Shown here piece after piece: positions 49,201-62,176 of a stretch of DNA of 64,000 nt. Under the pieces are notes generated by a model. The model searched no databases. It saw only the letters and a list, made by a program, of their open reading frames with translations, and was not told the DNA's origin. Both the position numbers and the translations under genes were made by a program. Every line of letters begins with the position of its first letter. Position 1 is the stretch's first letter. The stretch is from Rhynchosporium graminicola (lineage: Eukaryota > Ascomycota > Leotiomycetes > Helotiales > Ploettnerulaceae), in assembly GCA_900074885.1 (NCBI GenBank), contig FJUW01000030.1, forward strand, positions 186,001 to 250,000, written 5' to 3'.

Positions 49201-52200
49201 AGTGCGATTCCACTCCGTAGGCACGTACCTACCTACCTACCTACCTACCTACCTATACGCATCAGAAGAAAACAACCATCTGGAAATGAAAAACCCATCC
49301 CGGATCCTCGGGGGTTTTTTGGGGGGTTTTCTTTTGTTCTCGAGGATTTCCCCTATTCGGCGATTCGGCATCCTTGTTAAATGTTTTTCCCTCCGCTTCG
49401 GCTGGAATCATTCATTCATTCATCATGATCCCGTCATATCATACATGTCCGAAAAACCCCCAGTTCCCCAGCTCGACTCAGCTCAGCTCGACTCAGCTCA
49501 GCTCGACCTGACCTAACCCAAGCACAAGCACAAGCACAAGCACAAGCAAAAAGTTGAAACGTGAGCTTGGAGGGGAAGCGGGCGGTTTATGGGTTCGAAA
49601 CGCAAGAATGGGAAACTACAGTACAGTAGGTAGGAGGTATCTTATCTCATCTCAAATAAGTGGTCGGTACGGTAGTTTGTCAGTTGGGATTTGACACGCA
49701 AGAATGGGAAACTAGGTACCTAGGTAGCTAGCTATCTTACCTAATCTCACTGATGAACGTTCCGTGGTGTTGTGTTAGTTGGGATTTGAATCGCATGGGT
49801 GGGAAACGAGGTAGGTAGGTAGGTAGGTATCTTATTGTATCTTTTTCTCACTACTGTAAGGAATGTCCCGTAGTTGATCCGTTCGTTGGGTGCTTCGTTG
49901 GTGCGGAGAAGACGTCCGTAAATTTGCTCTTTTGCTCTCTTACCGGTTGGCTAGGCTAGGCATCCAAAGGAGATATCGAGTCGAGTCGAGTCGAGTCGAG
50001 TGAGGTAGGTAGATAGAGATGGAATAGGTACGTATCGTACTATACTACGCTGTACTGTACCATACCGGTCCATGGATGGATGGGGTTTGGCGTTCTTGCT
50101 TAGATTAGCTTATAGGTAAGATCACACCACATCGGACCAGGCTGGTGATGTACAATACAACCTTACTCGTATGAATGAATGAATAGATATATATAATGAA
50201 CTATGGACTGTGGAGAAAGAGAAAGAGAAAGAACGAGCGAACAGAGAGAACGAGAGTCAAGCGACGGATAATCCTCTTAGTATCGAGAAACCCGGTCCGT
50301 CCTTCTCTCTCTCTCTCTCTCTCTCTCAAAAAAAAGCCACACCCCGAGCGAGTGAAATACACCGAACCCGCCAGTCGCGCTCCCAGCTCTTCAGAAATGT
50401 TTTCTTTTTTTTAATCTTTTTTTCTTGTTTCTCTTTTTTTTTTTCCTTCTGGAAGGTGTGCGAGCGATCCGAACACATAGGTCGGATCAGATCTCCGTTC
50501 TTCCTTTCAGCTGTTTGATTCGTCCTTGGAACATCTCTCTCTGCCTGCCTCTGAGGATGCATCATTCGGGAAAGTGATCGGCTTCATCTCCGGGTTCATT
50601 CATGCATGCATGTATGCGAATGAATGAATGAATCAATGCATGAAGGAAGGAAGGAATACATGCCGAATTGAACCGAACCGAACCGAACCGAATTCGCTTC
50701 CGAGGGCCTCACTGTCTGACTTCCTGATTTGCAGGATATGTTTGCATTATTGATAATTTCCCTGCTCAAGTTGAGTTATTATTGATAGGAGAGGGAATAC
50801 CATTCAGATATGCAAGGGCTATTTATCACAGTTTCTTTGCTTGAGCGTTCATATTCATGTTAATGTTCTTGTTAATGTTTTGTGGTTGGATATCAGCCAC
50901 CTACCTACCTACCTACCTACCCATGGATGACTGTTTGTGATGAGGATCGCTTCGGATTTAGGGTGGATGGATGGATTGTGTGATAATTACATGCTGATGT
51001 GGTGATATTGTACTCGAAGGTATGTATGGAGGAATTGGGGATTACGGAACGATGACGGGATGGGATGGGATGGGATGGGGATGGGGTCCGATGGAATAAT
51101 CACTTCTTTCAATGATATATTTTTTCTTTTCGGGATTGACGGCTCGGGAAAGTGAAGACTCCGAAGAAGGATGGATATCGGGATAGAGAAGGATAGTATC
51201 TATTTCAAAAATAAAATAAAGTAGCCTTGTTTTACTTTGTTTCGTTTCAGGGAGAGACAGAGAAAAGGCCAGCCCGGACGAAAGGTAGAAAAAAGAGGGA
51301 GGGGAAGCGGCAACTTTCCGGGGATTTTCGTGTTAGTGAGATGGTTGTTTTTCTCCCTTCTCTTTTCGCATCGGATTAAAGTTTCACGAAGCTTGGAAGA
51401 AGAAGAAGAAGAAGAAGTAGGTGGAATTTCTTGGATATAGATTTCTTGTGTTATATGTGTTTGATATTATTATATGGGTAAGTATAGCATTCTAATGTTT
51501 CCGAGATATATATTGTATATCCACGCGCCAGCAGGCATGATGACGATGACGAGACGATGCGATACGATACGATACGATAACCGGGGAAATTGCCACTGCT
51601 ACCTTACTTGACAGATCAGAGATTGGTGGATGGATGGGATGGATGGGATATACCTGTGGGGTTGGGAAGATGTGAAGTGTGCTGGTGTTTTGGGTTTCAG
51701 GTTGTTCCTTGTGGTGGGTGGGTGGGCATGATTGGTGGGTATAGGTGGATGGGAAGGATGTCTGCCACGTCAGGATGATGTTAAACATATTGGAGTTATT
51801 CATGCCTTTGTTTTGTTATTGTGTGGTTGGGATAGGATAGGATAGGATATGATGTGATGGAGGGGGAAGAGAGGGAAGGGGAGAGGAGGGAGGGATAGGT
51901 TGTTGACTGAAGATGGTAGACGTAGGAGAGAGAGATAAATGCACTCACTGTTCGGGGATGCCGAGTAAGATAGGAATAAGTCGCTGAGCGGATGAGATGA
52001 TATGCGCATAGTATATTTCTACTTTATAGAACCTCGTAGGAGCTTGAGGCAATCTATTCCCAGGGAAGTACCGTTTGGTTACTTCCCGCGGGCGCTGTAT
52101 CATTTCCACCAGATTATGGATTTTCCATTCCCTTACTACCCCCTCGCTTCGTTGGTGAAGATTATCAATATAGCTAGCTACCTACATAGGTACCGTACCT

Positions 52201-53800
52201 GGGTTAAGATTCCAGATTCCAAAAATTGATAGATACTTACTGTATTCGAGGGCCATGGAGAGCAGCTTTCACTTACTAGGCAGGCAGGAGTCAGGAAGTG
52301 GATAATGAAATAGAGGAAACTATCAACTAACACTGGGCCAGAGTCGTGATCCCTACTGATCTTCACTACCCAGGTACGTATGGCATTTCATCCGAGAGAT
52401 TGTATTGTTGCTCTGTTCGCTTTCTAGGTGGCGCCGAACCCTCAATTATACCTTTGGAGAAGAAGCAATTCCCAGCTCTCCCTCTATTAGACCAGAGTCA
52501 CGATCCCTACTGATCCTTAAACTCATATGGCATTATTGATCTGATAGATTGTAGGTGGCGCCGTACCCTCAATTTTACCTCTTCTTCCCTCTATTGCAGT
52601 TCATCCCAATGTCATGCGAGCTCATAGTCAGTTCAGCATCAGCATCAGCATCAGCATTAGTTTTGTCAGCCCCAATCTCTGCCACTCAATCAATACTTAT
52701 ATCAGACCTGGACGCCACAGTAGTTTCGCGTCGCAGGTACAAAACAGCCGCACTTAATTAAGCTAATGGCAATGAATAACACCAAGTATAACGCTGCTGC
52801 ATCGGTCACCCCTTCACCCCATCATGCCTCATTGAATCCACATCGCGAATCCTTGCCTCTTGAATGTTGATTCGTATCCTTCCTGCATTGTTACTTGTAT
52901 CCGCCTGCATTGTTGACGTCGAATTCGCATCATATGGAATATGGAATAATTCATTTTGTTCTTCTTTGGGACAAGCAGTATCCACGTCTGCACCCCAGTC
53001 TTCCCTTCTTTTTCCTGGGGGTGATGCAGTACCTACCTACCTACCTAGTAGGTAATGACCAACGCCAGCGCCAGCTCAGGCTCAAGCTCAGGCTCAGGCT
53101 CAGGCTTTCCCCGATTCGGGGGCGGCGGAACTCTCTCTCAAACGTCGCTAAGGCTGAAAGGAAATTGCCAGCACGGCGAGAACTGGATGGACGATGATGA
53201 TGATGGGGTGGACCTCGATGGAATTGGCATGAACTATTGTAACTGAGTTGACTTGAATTGACTACTTGGAATTGAATAGACCCTCTTCTCCTTTGACTGA
53301 AAGAGATTCATCTTTGCATTCGCAATTATCTATGATCTTGGACTGTCAACGATTCTGTTTCTGTCAATTATCAATCATCAACAATTGTTGTTGTTGGTGC
53401 TCTTGTTGTTGTTGTTGTTGTTGTCGTCGATACCTAGGCACTAGGCAGACATCGCCACGCTAAACAAGTCTATATTCAGGCACACCTGCACTCCTGCACC
53501 TGCACCTGCGACCCCTTACTACCGGACGCCAGGCCAACTAACAGGTACATACAGGTGCTCGCTCATCCTAGCCTAGGCCATCCATCACAGGTCATCATCA
53601 ATCCTTCACTCCACTCCACAGCACCCTGGACAGTTGTGCTGTGCGGTGCTGTGTGTTATTTGGGCGACGACCGTCCGTGGGTACTGCCTGACTGATTGAT
53701 TGCCTGCCTGCCTGCCTGCCTGCCTGCTTGCCCTGGGCACTCACTGCGGCTGCGACTTGACCTGACCTGACCTGACCTGACGTGAGTACAGTAGACCAGT
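49201..53800. repeat. Field of short tandem repeats upstream of the kinase gene
   Basis: Many short arrays in gene-free DNA: (CTAC)n 49225-49255, 50898-50921 and 53030-53048 (as GTAG at 49810-49829); AAGCAC-type units 49521-49548; GAGTC units 49977-50000; (TC)n 50303-50328; GAACC units 50672-50692; GGGAT units 51058-51080; GAA 51398-51416; GATAC 51558-51578; CAGCAT 52637-52657; CAGGCT 53080-53106; GTT/TTG 53403-53424; TGCC 53700-53727; CTGAC 53757-53781. No gene is supported here. Confidence 0.8.
52338..52580. repeat. Diverged direct duplication of about 100 bp
   Basis: Copy 1 is 52338-52453, copy 2 is 52492-52580. Both run CCAGAGTC..GATCCCTACTGATC, then ATGGCATT, GAT-GATTGTA and TAGGTGGCGCCG(A/T)ACCCTC, ending AATT(A/T)TACCT. 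Copy 1 carries extra sequence in the middle. Not matched to any LTR here. Confidence 0.75.
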
Positions 53801-54165
53801 CAGACAGACCTCTTCTCCTGATCAACAAAGCTTCATCCTTCTCTTCCTCTCACCACCACCTCCACCACCACCACCATCCACCTCCCTCCCTCCTCCAATC
53901 TATCAGGGCTCCGGCTGCTGCTGTCAAGAGATCAAGCCCTCAGACACCCCCCCCCGAGCACAATGGTTGTTGGCCCATCTCATTGGCGATAGAGGCGACA
54001 CACTCGCTATCACAAGCATAACAGACAGCCATTGGACCGCACCGAACGCAGGGAAGAAAGTATCATCTGCCAGTCTACACCGTCACGAAAGAAACGGGTG
54101 ATCGGATCGGAACGAGGCCATCACCACCTACCTACTTACATTTCTCGGGCGCACTGGGAAGAGAC
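53801..54165 (+). promoter_or_regulatory. Pyrimidine-rich leader before the kinase start
   Basis: C/T-rich DNA with CCACCACC runs (53851-53905) and a C-run (53946-53954), typical of fungal promoters and 5' UTRs. No TATA box or defined operator can be named. A CACCTACCTACTTAC motif lies at 54125-54140 close to the ATG. Confidence 0.35.
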
Positions 54166-57100
54166 ATGTCTTCAGCCGCGCTGCAAGCTGCACCACATCA
54201 GCCAACATCAGTCGGATCGCATTCTCCAGTCGCCGCGACCTCAGGAAGACCATATACCGCGGGCCCATCCCAATCAAGAGACGGCTACTACAATCAACAA
54301 CCCGCTGCGAACGCGTCTCCTTCATCCACACGTCGATCTTCCAAGAGGCCTAGCGGCAATGGCGCATCTGCGAACAACTCTACAGCACAGCAGCACCATC
54401 CACCATCTGGAAACAATCCGAATCCGACTTCCATGACATCTAGGGGCGCTTCAACTAACCCGATGTCTTCAGCAGAGGCGTCTGCTCCCTCTGGATACCA
54501 GACCATGTCCCCTGGGGATCATCAACGCGGTGTCCCGCCAGTTGTCTCAGCCCGAACCTCTTCAAATCGGACGGCTGCACAAGCAGCTGCCGCTACCGCT
54601 GAGCGAACCAGAAGGGCTGCCCATGCTAATGAGGCCTCGAATACATCTCGACAAGCGACAACGGGGTATGGACAGGAAAGGGAAGGTCAGAGGAGCAATG
54701 GGAACACGCAAGGGATAGGAGAGGATCCAGCTGTAGCGGCTGCTAGTGCTGCCACGAGGAGAAAAAGAGCCCAGCAATCTCCAGAAGGTCCCCCGCATAG
54801 ACCGAGCGGGAGCAGAGAGCCAAGGACATCTCAATCAGCGACTTCTTCCCAGCGGGCAGCTATGGCTGCTGTACAATCGCCAAGCGGACCTTCGAGGGAA
54901 GCCAGTGCGGTCCTCAATCGAGTTGTTGTCAGCCAACCCGAGGTGGATATAGAGCGGGAACGAGAACGGATGGCAGAAGCTATTCCTTCTTCCCCAGGAA
55001 CTACACATTCTACACCCGGGGCAATGAGTGTAGTTGGGACCGAGGGAGTGGATGATCAAGCTCGAGGGAATCGAAGTCGGCATGACCATAGCACGACCAA
55101 GAGGGAGAAGAGCACCAAATTCGGCGATTACTACCTAGGTAACACTTTGGGAGAGGGAGAATTTGGTAAAGTCAAGATGGGCTGGAAGCAAGAAGGCGGC
55201 GTACAGGTAGGTAGAGAAGGGAAGACTACTGAAGTTCGCTAACGTACATAGGTCGCGATCAAACTTATTCGCCGTGACACAGTTGGAACGAACCCTACAA
55301 GACTCGCAAAGATCTACAGAGAAATCGCTATTCTTCGAGAAATATCACATCCGAACATCGTTCGATTACACGAGATGGTCGAGACGGAGAAGCAGATCGG
55401 TATAATTCTCGAGTACGCTTCTGGGGGTGAACTCTTCGATTATATCTTGAATCATCGATACCTAAAGGACAATGCTGCTCGACGGCTTTTCGCACAATTG
55501 GTTTCTGGAGTTGGGTATCTACATAAGAAAGGCATAGTTCACCGAGATCTGAAGTTAGAGAATTTGCTCCTGGACAGGAATCGCAATATTATCATCACTG
55601 ATTTCGGGTTTGCCAATACCTTTAATCCAGATGATGAGTTGGGGGATGAAATCGAGTACAACTTGGCAAGCAGAGACTATGTCAAGAGGAAGGAGTTGGA
55701 CAAGGTTCTCCCGGGCGGGCATCGGAGAGGAGATCTGATGCAAACTAGCTGTGGAAGTCCTTGTTACGCAGCTCCAGAACTGGTCGTCAGTGATTCGCTA
55801 TACACTGGTCGCAAGGTCGACGTCTGGAGTTGTGGTGTAATCTTGGTAGGTTCTTTACTAGATTACCAAATTTTGTTCGGTTATGCTAACGTTTCTCAGT
55901 ATGCAATGCTTGCAGGTTACCTACCCTTCGATGACGACCCAGCCAACCCCGAAGGAGACAACATCAATCTCCTCTACAAATACATTGTTTCGACACCTCT
56001 CACCTTCCCCGAATATGTCACCCCTCACGCTCGAGACCTCCTCCGGCGCATACTTGTACCGGATCCAAGGAAGAGAGCGGACTTGTTTGAAGTAGCGAGA
56101 CATAGTTGGCTGAGCGAATACTCTCATGTGGTGGGCTTCATAACCAGTACTACGACAACTACCGAGCAGATTGGAACCACAGCTGTTGGCAACGACGATC
56201 AACAAGATGGGCCATCACTCAACAGAAGCGCTTCTGTCAGGGAAGCATCCAAGACACAAAAGTCGCCTACCGCTGTTGGAGATCTTTCCAGAAAACATGG
56301 GAATGTGGATCCAGATGTCCCAGAATCCTACCCCAAGCCGAATAAGGATAACAAGAGAAGAACAGTCCAGGTTGAATATGTGGCGCCCAAATCACAGACG
56401 CAACGTGGCGAACCAGCTGCAGGTCCACCTTCCGTTTCTAGAACCAGAGCTCGTGCTGGAAGTTCAGGACCCGTGGAAGTACAGTCAAGCCAGCAAACAA
56501 GAAGAACAGCTTCAGTCGAAAAGCCCTTACCGCAGGATCCTCCCTCCAGAGAGCAATATGCCTCTCAAGGTAGACGTGGATCGAATTCATCTCGTCAGCA
56601 AGGCATGCCACCCCCATCACGACCTGAACGACAGGTTTCCAGGTCCGCATCCGATGCTAATGATGTTGCAGCCCATGCTCCACCTCCAGTTTCGATTGGA
56701 AGACCAAATACCGGCGGCTCGATGACATCTTCCGGAAGCAGACCTGGTTCTCTGGCTCTCAGAGACCGCGGATCTTACAGCCAGCCAGCCGCTCCAGCCG
56801 TTGCGGGAACGAATGCTCAAGGGAGAATGTCGCAGCCGAAAACCACGAAGGGATACAATATCTCTGCACCGATGACGGAGGGAGATCAAGACTATGGCCG
56901 GCAGAGCTCTACCCAGGTACCACCCAAATTTTCCAAGGTCACAGGTTTACATGATGGAACATCAGGCACATCCCAGGGAACATCAGGTACATCTCAGGAA
57001 TTCAAAACTCACAAGAGATCAAATACCATCGGTAGTATCTTCGGCCGGACAAACTCACTCTTCGGAGGAAAGCGAGACCAGGACAAGACATCTGAGAAGC

Positions 57101-57939
57101 CGAAGAAATCCTACCCACCTGTGAGCATGTCCGGTGTGGTTGGGCAAGGACAAGGTCAACAAGATGTGCCTAGACAATCGATGGATTCTCGACGATCAAT
57201 TTCTTTCGGATTTGGAAAGAAGAGGAGTGGGAGTATCCATGGGAGTCAGACTACGCTGCAGGGTGAAAAATCGAAACGGTTCAGTCTGCTGCCGGCGGGT
57301 TTTAGCTTGAAGAGTATTGGGATTGGGAAGGATTCTCCTCAGCCTCAGGACGACCAGTACGATGATCGACCCGACACCCATGGAACGTACCACGACACCA
57401 GCAGGAATACCAATAGTCGGAACGTTTCTGGAGCGAGCAGTGACCAGCATGCAAATGATGGAGCCTACGATCGCGGGGAGGTCAGAGGGACAAACAATAC
57501 GACGAGTCTGGCGCAGAAGAGATATACTTCTCAAGGACAAGGACAACCCGATCCGAGAACTGGCGGCGGGCAATTCCTCCCCCCGATGAATTTCCAACAG
57601 GGTGAATCGACTCTTAACACTGAGAGTGAGACGTCTCTCAACGACCTCCCTCAGAGTCAGCCCCAAAGACGAGGCCCTTATCCACCAGGATTTGGTTCGT
57701 ACGACGACACCTCGGCGAATAGACAAGCACCTCAAACTTCACGAAGCGAGAACCAGAATCAGGGAAGGCTAGGGAGAGGTGTTCTGCAGAAGAACAATCG
57801 CAAGTTCGGGGATGCTTATGAAGCCGAGCAAGGCAATGGATATGGAGCGGCTCACAACGACCATGCCGGGAGTAGCGGGGCCGCAAGGAAGGTTATGGAT
57901 TTCTTCAGAAGGAGGGGCAAGGATCGTGGGGGCCAGTGA
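54166..57939 (+). CDS. Ser/Thr protein kinase, Kin4-like
   Basis: Three exons: 54166-55206, 55252-55845, 55900-57939; introns of 45 nt and 54 nt; 1,224 residues. The first 310 residues are Ser/Ala/Pro-rich and disordered. Kinase domain about 322-600: Gly loop GEGEFGKV (329-336), Lys 351 in VAIK, HRDLKLEN (Asp 446), DFG (464-466), APE (521-523). The DFG-APE interval is about 60 residues, with an insert (DELGDEIEYNLASRDYVKR) and CGSPCYAAPE, as in Kin4/Frk1-type fungal kinases. The ~620-residue tail is disordered and basic, with RSNTIGSIFGRTNSLFG and RKVMDFFRRRGK at the end. In budding yeast Kin4 acts in the spindle-position checkpoint; the role in moulds is inferred only by family. Another CAMKL-group kinase is the alternative. 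Confidence 0.92.
55846..55899 (+). other. Frame-neutral intron 2 of the kinase
   Basis: 54 nt (GTAGGTTC..TTTCTCAG) without in-frame stop, containing a GCTAAC branch site. Retention would insert 18 residues (VGSLLDYQ..) between WSCGVIL and YAMLAGYLPF in the conserved kinase core, so it is read as an intron. Confidence 0.85.
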
Positions 57940-60036
57940 AGTGAAGCTTGGTTGAAATGACCACGAGAGAAGAAAAGAGAGCATTTGTCATGCGTGCTGT
58001 CACTTTTGGAGACCTGTACTCATGGATTGGCGAGGAAGAGGGATGTTTGGGGAAAGGAAAGGGTGGATAATTTGCTCTCTGTGTTCTTTTTTTTTTTCGT
58101 TTTGCTTTCTCATCGAGGAGGGGGAGTTTGGTTGTTGCTCTTTTTTTATTGCGTCTTTGTGTGTTGGAAGGCTGAAAGGGTGTATTTTACACAAGCAGAC
58201 GAGAAAGCAAAGAAACGCATTTTTTGGAGCATGCTTGGATTGGAAGAGCGGAACCAACAGGAGAGAGGGGAAGAGGGGGTGTTCGAAGAGACATAATAAA
58301 TGAAAGATACATTCTTTCTTGGTCGAAGGAGAGGGAGGAGTGAGCTTGGGAAGGGAGGGGATGGAATGGAGTAGGAGTAGGAGTAGTGGAGTAGCGGAGA
58401 GATGATATTGTAATAAATTATACTTTTTTTTTTGGTTCATACCTCAGCTGTGGTTGTGCAATGTTGCGTGTTTGGTGACCAGTCAAGTCAGTATTCGCCA
58501 ATTGCTGCATCAGCCTGGCTTGAAGAATTCCCCTTTGTCATGTTCGAATGATTCGCGTCAAGGTAAGTAGGTGGGTAGGTAGGTAGGTAGGTAGGTAGGT
58601 AGTCACTTGGACAAAGACCCAGCAGACGCACGCGACTGAATGAGTATGACTAATTCGGTTCCAGGGAAAAGAGTAAAGATCTCAGCTGCAACGTGAAAGT
58701 GAGTGAGCGGTGGTCCACCACGATATCACATCATGCTTGAACGAATCCAAAAAGTCAGCTAGCGCTAGTTATTGAACATTCTGTTGATAAGAACGATAGA
58801 TGTATTGTCTATCTAGTTGAAGATGGCTTGGCTTGGCTTGGCTTGGCTGGGCTGGGCTCGGGTTAAGTATTTGGATTGGAGAGGAGGGAGAGAGTCTTGG
58901 TTAAGCGTGAGCGTAGATGGGCTGGGGGGTGGGTGGGTGAGTTGAAGGTGGAAGGTGGGAGGTGGGAGGTGGGAGGTGCTGTGGCTGGCTTTGTGCTGCG
59001 GTGGTGATGTTCGAGAGAGTTGAGAGAGTCGAGAGAGTCGAGAGAGTGAGAGGAGGTTAGTAGGGATTGATTGGAGGTCTGATTGAATTGAATCGATATA
59101 GTGGTGTTGAGTTGGGTTTATATTGGTGAGGGGATTGATTGGCTGGGTGGGTGGTGGGTGGTAAGAGTTCACTTGGTAGATGATACTCTTTGAGCTGAAG
59201 AGATCGCTTGTTCCTGCAACGGACGGTGAAATATTCCAGCCTCGCAGCATTGTCGGCATGTTAGCTCCTGATCTGTTTACATTCATTGTTATCCCGCTGA
59301 AGAATTCTTGATAGTATCTATAACCAACCAGGGAAAGAGGGGGCAGGCAGATGGTACATGGTCGATAATCTAGCATCACTTTCAGTATCTTCCCCAGAAC
59401 AGATGGAGGCTGAACCACTCGTCTCAAACCTCCCTAATCGAGCGAGCTTTGTTGTCCAAGCGGCGAACGACTCGTCGTCGACATTGTACAAGACAGACTG
59501 CCTCACCTCTTCCGAAAAAAAAAAAAAAAAAGATTACCAATTCAGTCTCCTCGGTCACGAAACCAAATCCGACGAATGGAGATATGCTTACCGATCCAAC
59601 GGAGAGGGTCAACGTTTTCTGTCTGCGAGATTCTCTGGCCAAGGTTGATTCAAACGCTAGCTTCGGCATTAAGAGACTTGGCTGGCTGTGTTGATTATCA
59701 AGCGAGGGATCCTCCTGCATGGAAGCGAGCCCGCTACCAACTCCTCAGGAAACACTGAGAGTTGCCTAGCTGGGAATGACGGGAAATTCAATCTTTTTGC
59801 TATCTAGTAAGCTTGCGTTGAAATATGACTGGAGACTAGATCAGGTCGGATAATTGAAATGGTGCGGTTCCTCATGCGAGAGGGATCATATAAATAGGCA
59901 CGCTTGTCTCTGTAAGTACCCGTGTTACCCTCGCTTCTTTTCACATTGCTTTATCTATGGCCCCTAGAGGAAACATCATTCATTCTTCATTATCATCATA
60001 GGTTTTCGACCATCAACTACCAAACACCACTTCATC
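57940..60036. other. Intergenic, kinase 3' flank to NmrA-like gene
   Basis: T-rich 3' UTR-like DNA to about 58,440. A (GTAG)n array lies at 58561-58602, CTTGG units at 58825-58852, GAGAGAGT units near 59010-59048, and an A-run at 59515-59531. Frames such as 58813-59427 on the minus strand are translations of these repeats. The promoter of the next gene lies before 60,037; TATAAATAG at 59889-59897 is a candidate TATA box about 140 bp upstream of the ATG. Confidence 0.5.
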
Positions 60037-61239
60037 ATGTCGAAACTCATCGTTATCATCGGCGTGACCGGTAACCAGGTATGCTCGCCCACCTCATAAC
60101 ATCGAAGCTGGCTATCCAAAAAAATACATCCTCAAATCTAACTCGACTCAGGGCTCCTCAGTAGCCAAAACCTTCCTCGCTCTCCCCGGTTGGAAAGTGC
60201 GCGGCGTATCTCGCAACCCATCAAGCGCAGCCTCTCAAAATCTCTCCGCACTCGGTATCGAAATAGTCCAAGGCGACGTCGACGACAAAGACTCCCTCAT
60301 TCCCGCTTTCGCAGGCGCCCATACCATTTTCGCCAACACGGATTATTTCGCGCCGTTGTTCGCTGCTATCGGGGATCCCGATCTCGCTGCACCGCAAGAT
60401 GGTAATGCGAAGCGTTATGCGTACGATAGGGAAGTCGAGCAGGGTGTGAATATCGCTTCCGTCGCCGCTTCTCCAGCCGTGCTGGAGACTTTACAGCGCT
60501 TCATCTACTCCTCTCTCGCTGACGCCACGGCTTTGAGTAATGGGAAATACACGGAAGTCTACCATTTCGACTCGAAAGCCGAAGTTCTCCGCATCATCCG
60601 GGACAAGTACGTCGAGGTAGCGGAGCAGATGAGTATGTTGCAGATGGGCCATTTTGTTGAGAACTTGTCGGCTTTCCCAAGTATGGCTCCGGTGAAAGGG
60701 GATGATGGTACGTTTGTGATGAGGAGACCTAATGCGAAGGAGACGAGATGGGAGTGGGTTGTTGCGAGGAGAGATACGGGCATGTTTGTCAGGGCTTTGG
60801 TGGAGGATTTGGAGGCCGGGAAGACGTTATTGGGTGTTTCCGAGGTAGGGTTTTGTGTTTCCTATCCGAATTTATCGTCCATGAGATCACTGACCAGCTT
60901 GGCGTGGATAGGCAATGACAGGCCTTGAATTCCTGGCTGTATGGGGGAAAGTCCTTGGTGTCGAGACCCGTTACGAAGAAGTTTCTCACGAGGAGTTCTT
61001 CGCCGGTCTACCAGCGGCGATGAGCGAGGAAATGGGGGATGCTTTCAGGTTTATGGAGGAGTTTGGTCATTGTGGTGGAGATGAGGAGGTCTTGATACCG
61101 GCGCAGGTAAGTTTCCTAGTGGTGATTTGGATGGTCTGGAGACTTTGCTGATGTGTGTTAGCTGGAGAAGAAGTTGAAGTTGACGAGTGTGGAGGAGTGG
61201 ATTAGGAGCGATGACTGGTCTTCTATACTGAAGGTCTGA
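60037..61239 (+). CDS. NmrA-like NAD(P)-binding protein
   Basis: Four exons: 60037-60078, 60152-60844, 60912-61106, 61162-61239; introns of 73, 67 and 55 nt, all phase 0; 335 residues. The Rossmann dinucleotide-binding motif GVTGNQGSSVAK (TGxxGxxG) is split by intron 1 after GNQ. Further family features are VRGVSRNPSS, a GD(V/L)DD turn (IVQGDVDDKDSL), HTIFANTDYFAP, and RFIYSSLADA in the position of the SDR active-site region but lacking a YxxxK catalytic pair. This is usual for NmrA-like atypical SDRs, which sense redox or act as reductases. Length matches the family (about 300-350). Substrate unknown; probably cytosolic, with no signal peptide or membrane span. Start is the first ATG and leads directly into the nucleotide-binding strand. 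Confidence 0.92.
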
Positions 61240-62145
61240 TTCATGTTGTCTCTAGTATAGCTGGGTAAGGGCCTGTCGAATGTGTGGATGATGGTGAGTA
61301 AAATGGGCCCTGTGTGAGAGCGCTGCACGCGAGGATGTGAGGAAACTTCCCAGAATTATGTTGAGCGACGATGTTAGAGCACACTTCTTACATACATTTG
61401 AAATAACATCTGCAAGTTTTTGTTGAGAAGCCTTCACGTCTGGGAGGCAATACTGCTCACACAGCCGATGATTCTAAAGCAGCGATGAAGCGTTATTGGG
61501 CCTTCCAACGAGGCTGAAGGTACTGAAGATGACCAAGTCCATTATCGTACCATACAGATAATCCTTTGTGGTGCTTGTGTCTACTGAGTAATGAAACTTT
61601 CCAGGAGCGATTAACACTCGCGCTACAGGTGAACCTGATCGACCACCATTTGCCAGCCTGTATCCATTCCCAGTGTTTTATTCAGGCCACAGCTAAATCT
61701 ATATACGTGAATATCCACATGTCCATCCGCTCAGTAAGCGAGCCTAAGTTACAGAGCGCCTTTATCAATACTAAGATTTGTACGCATAACTATGTATTGA
61801 ATATCGCCAGCTTCGCCCTATTATACTAAATCATTAATATCATCTTCATATTCTGCATCCTGAGTGTATACCTTCGCCCCTCCCGATCAAATCTCTTTGA
61901 ATTAATAATTTACTAGCTATAGTAGCATCTGCCATACTATCTGAATGATAGCTTGATGATATGCCAAGTGTATACATACCCCCTCTTTTTCCGTGTACCG
62001 GGCTTCTAGCTATCCTAAATACCTATCCGCAAGCCCTTTACATCGCAATGGCGGTCGATGATACGCTGTTTTATACTATAGAGTGCTGCTCGAGTGATAT
62101 AGGGGCAGAGCTCAGAGAGAAGGAAAATTCATAGTATTCAGAAGT

Positions 62146-62176
<31 letters not shown>

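Noticed and set aside
58813..59427. 204-codon minus-strand frame
   Set aside because: Made of translated CTTGG and GAGAGAGT repeats; Pro/Ser/Leu low complexity only.
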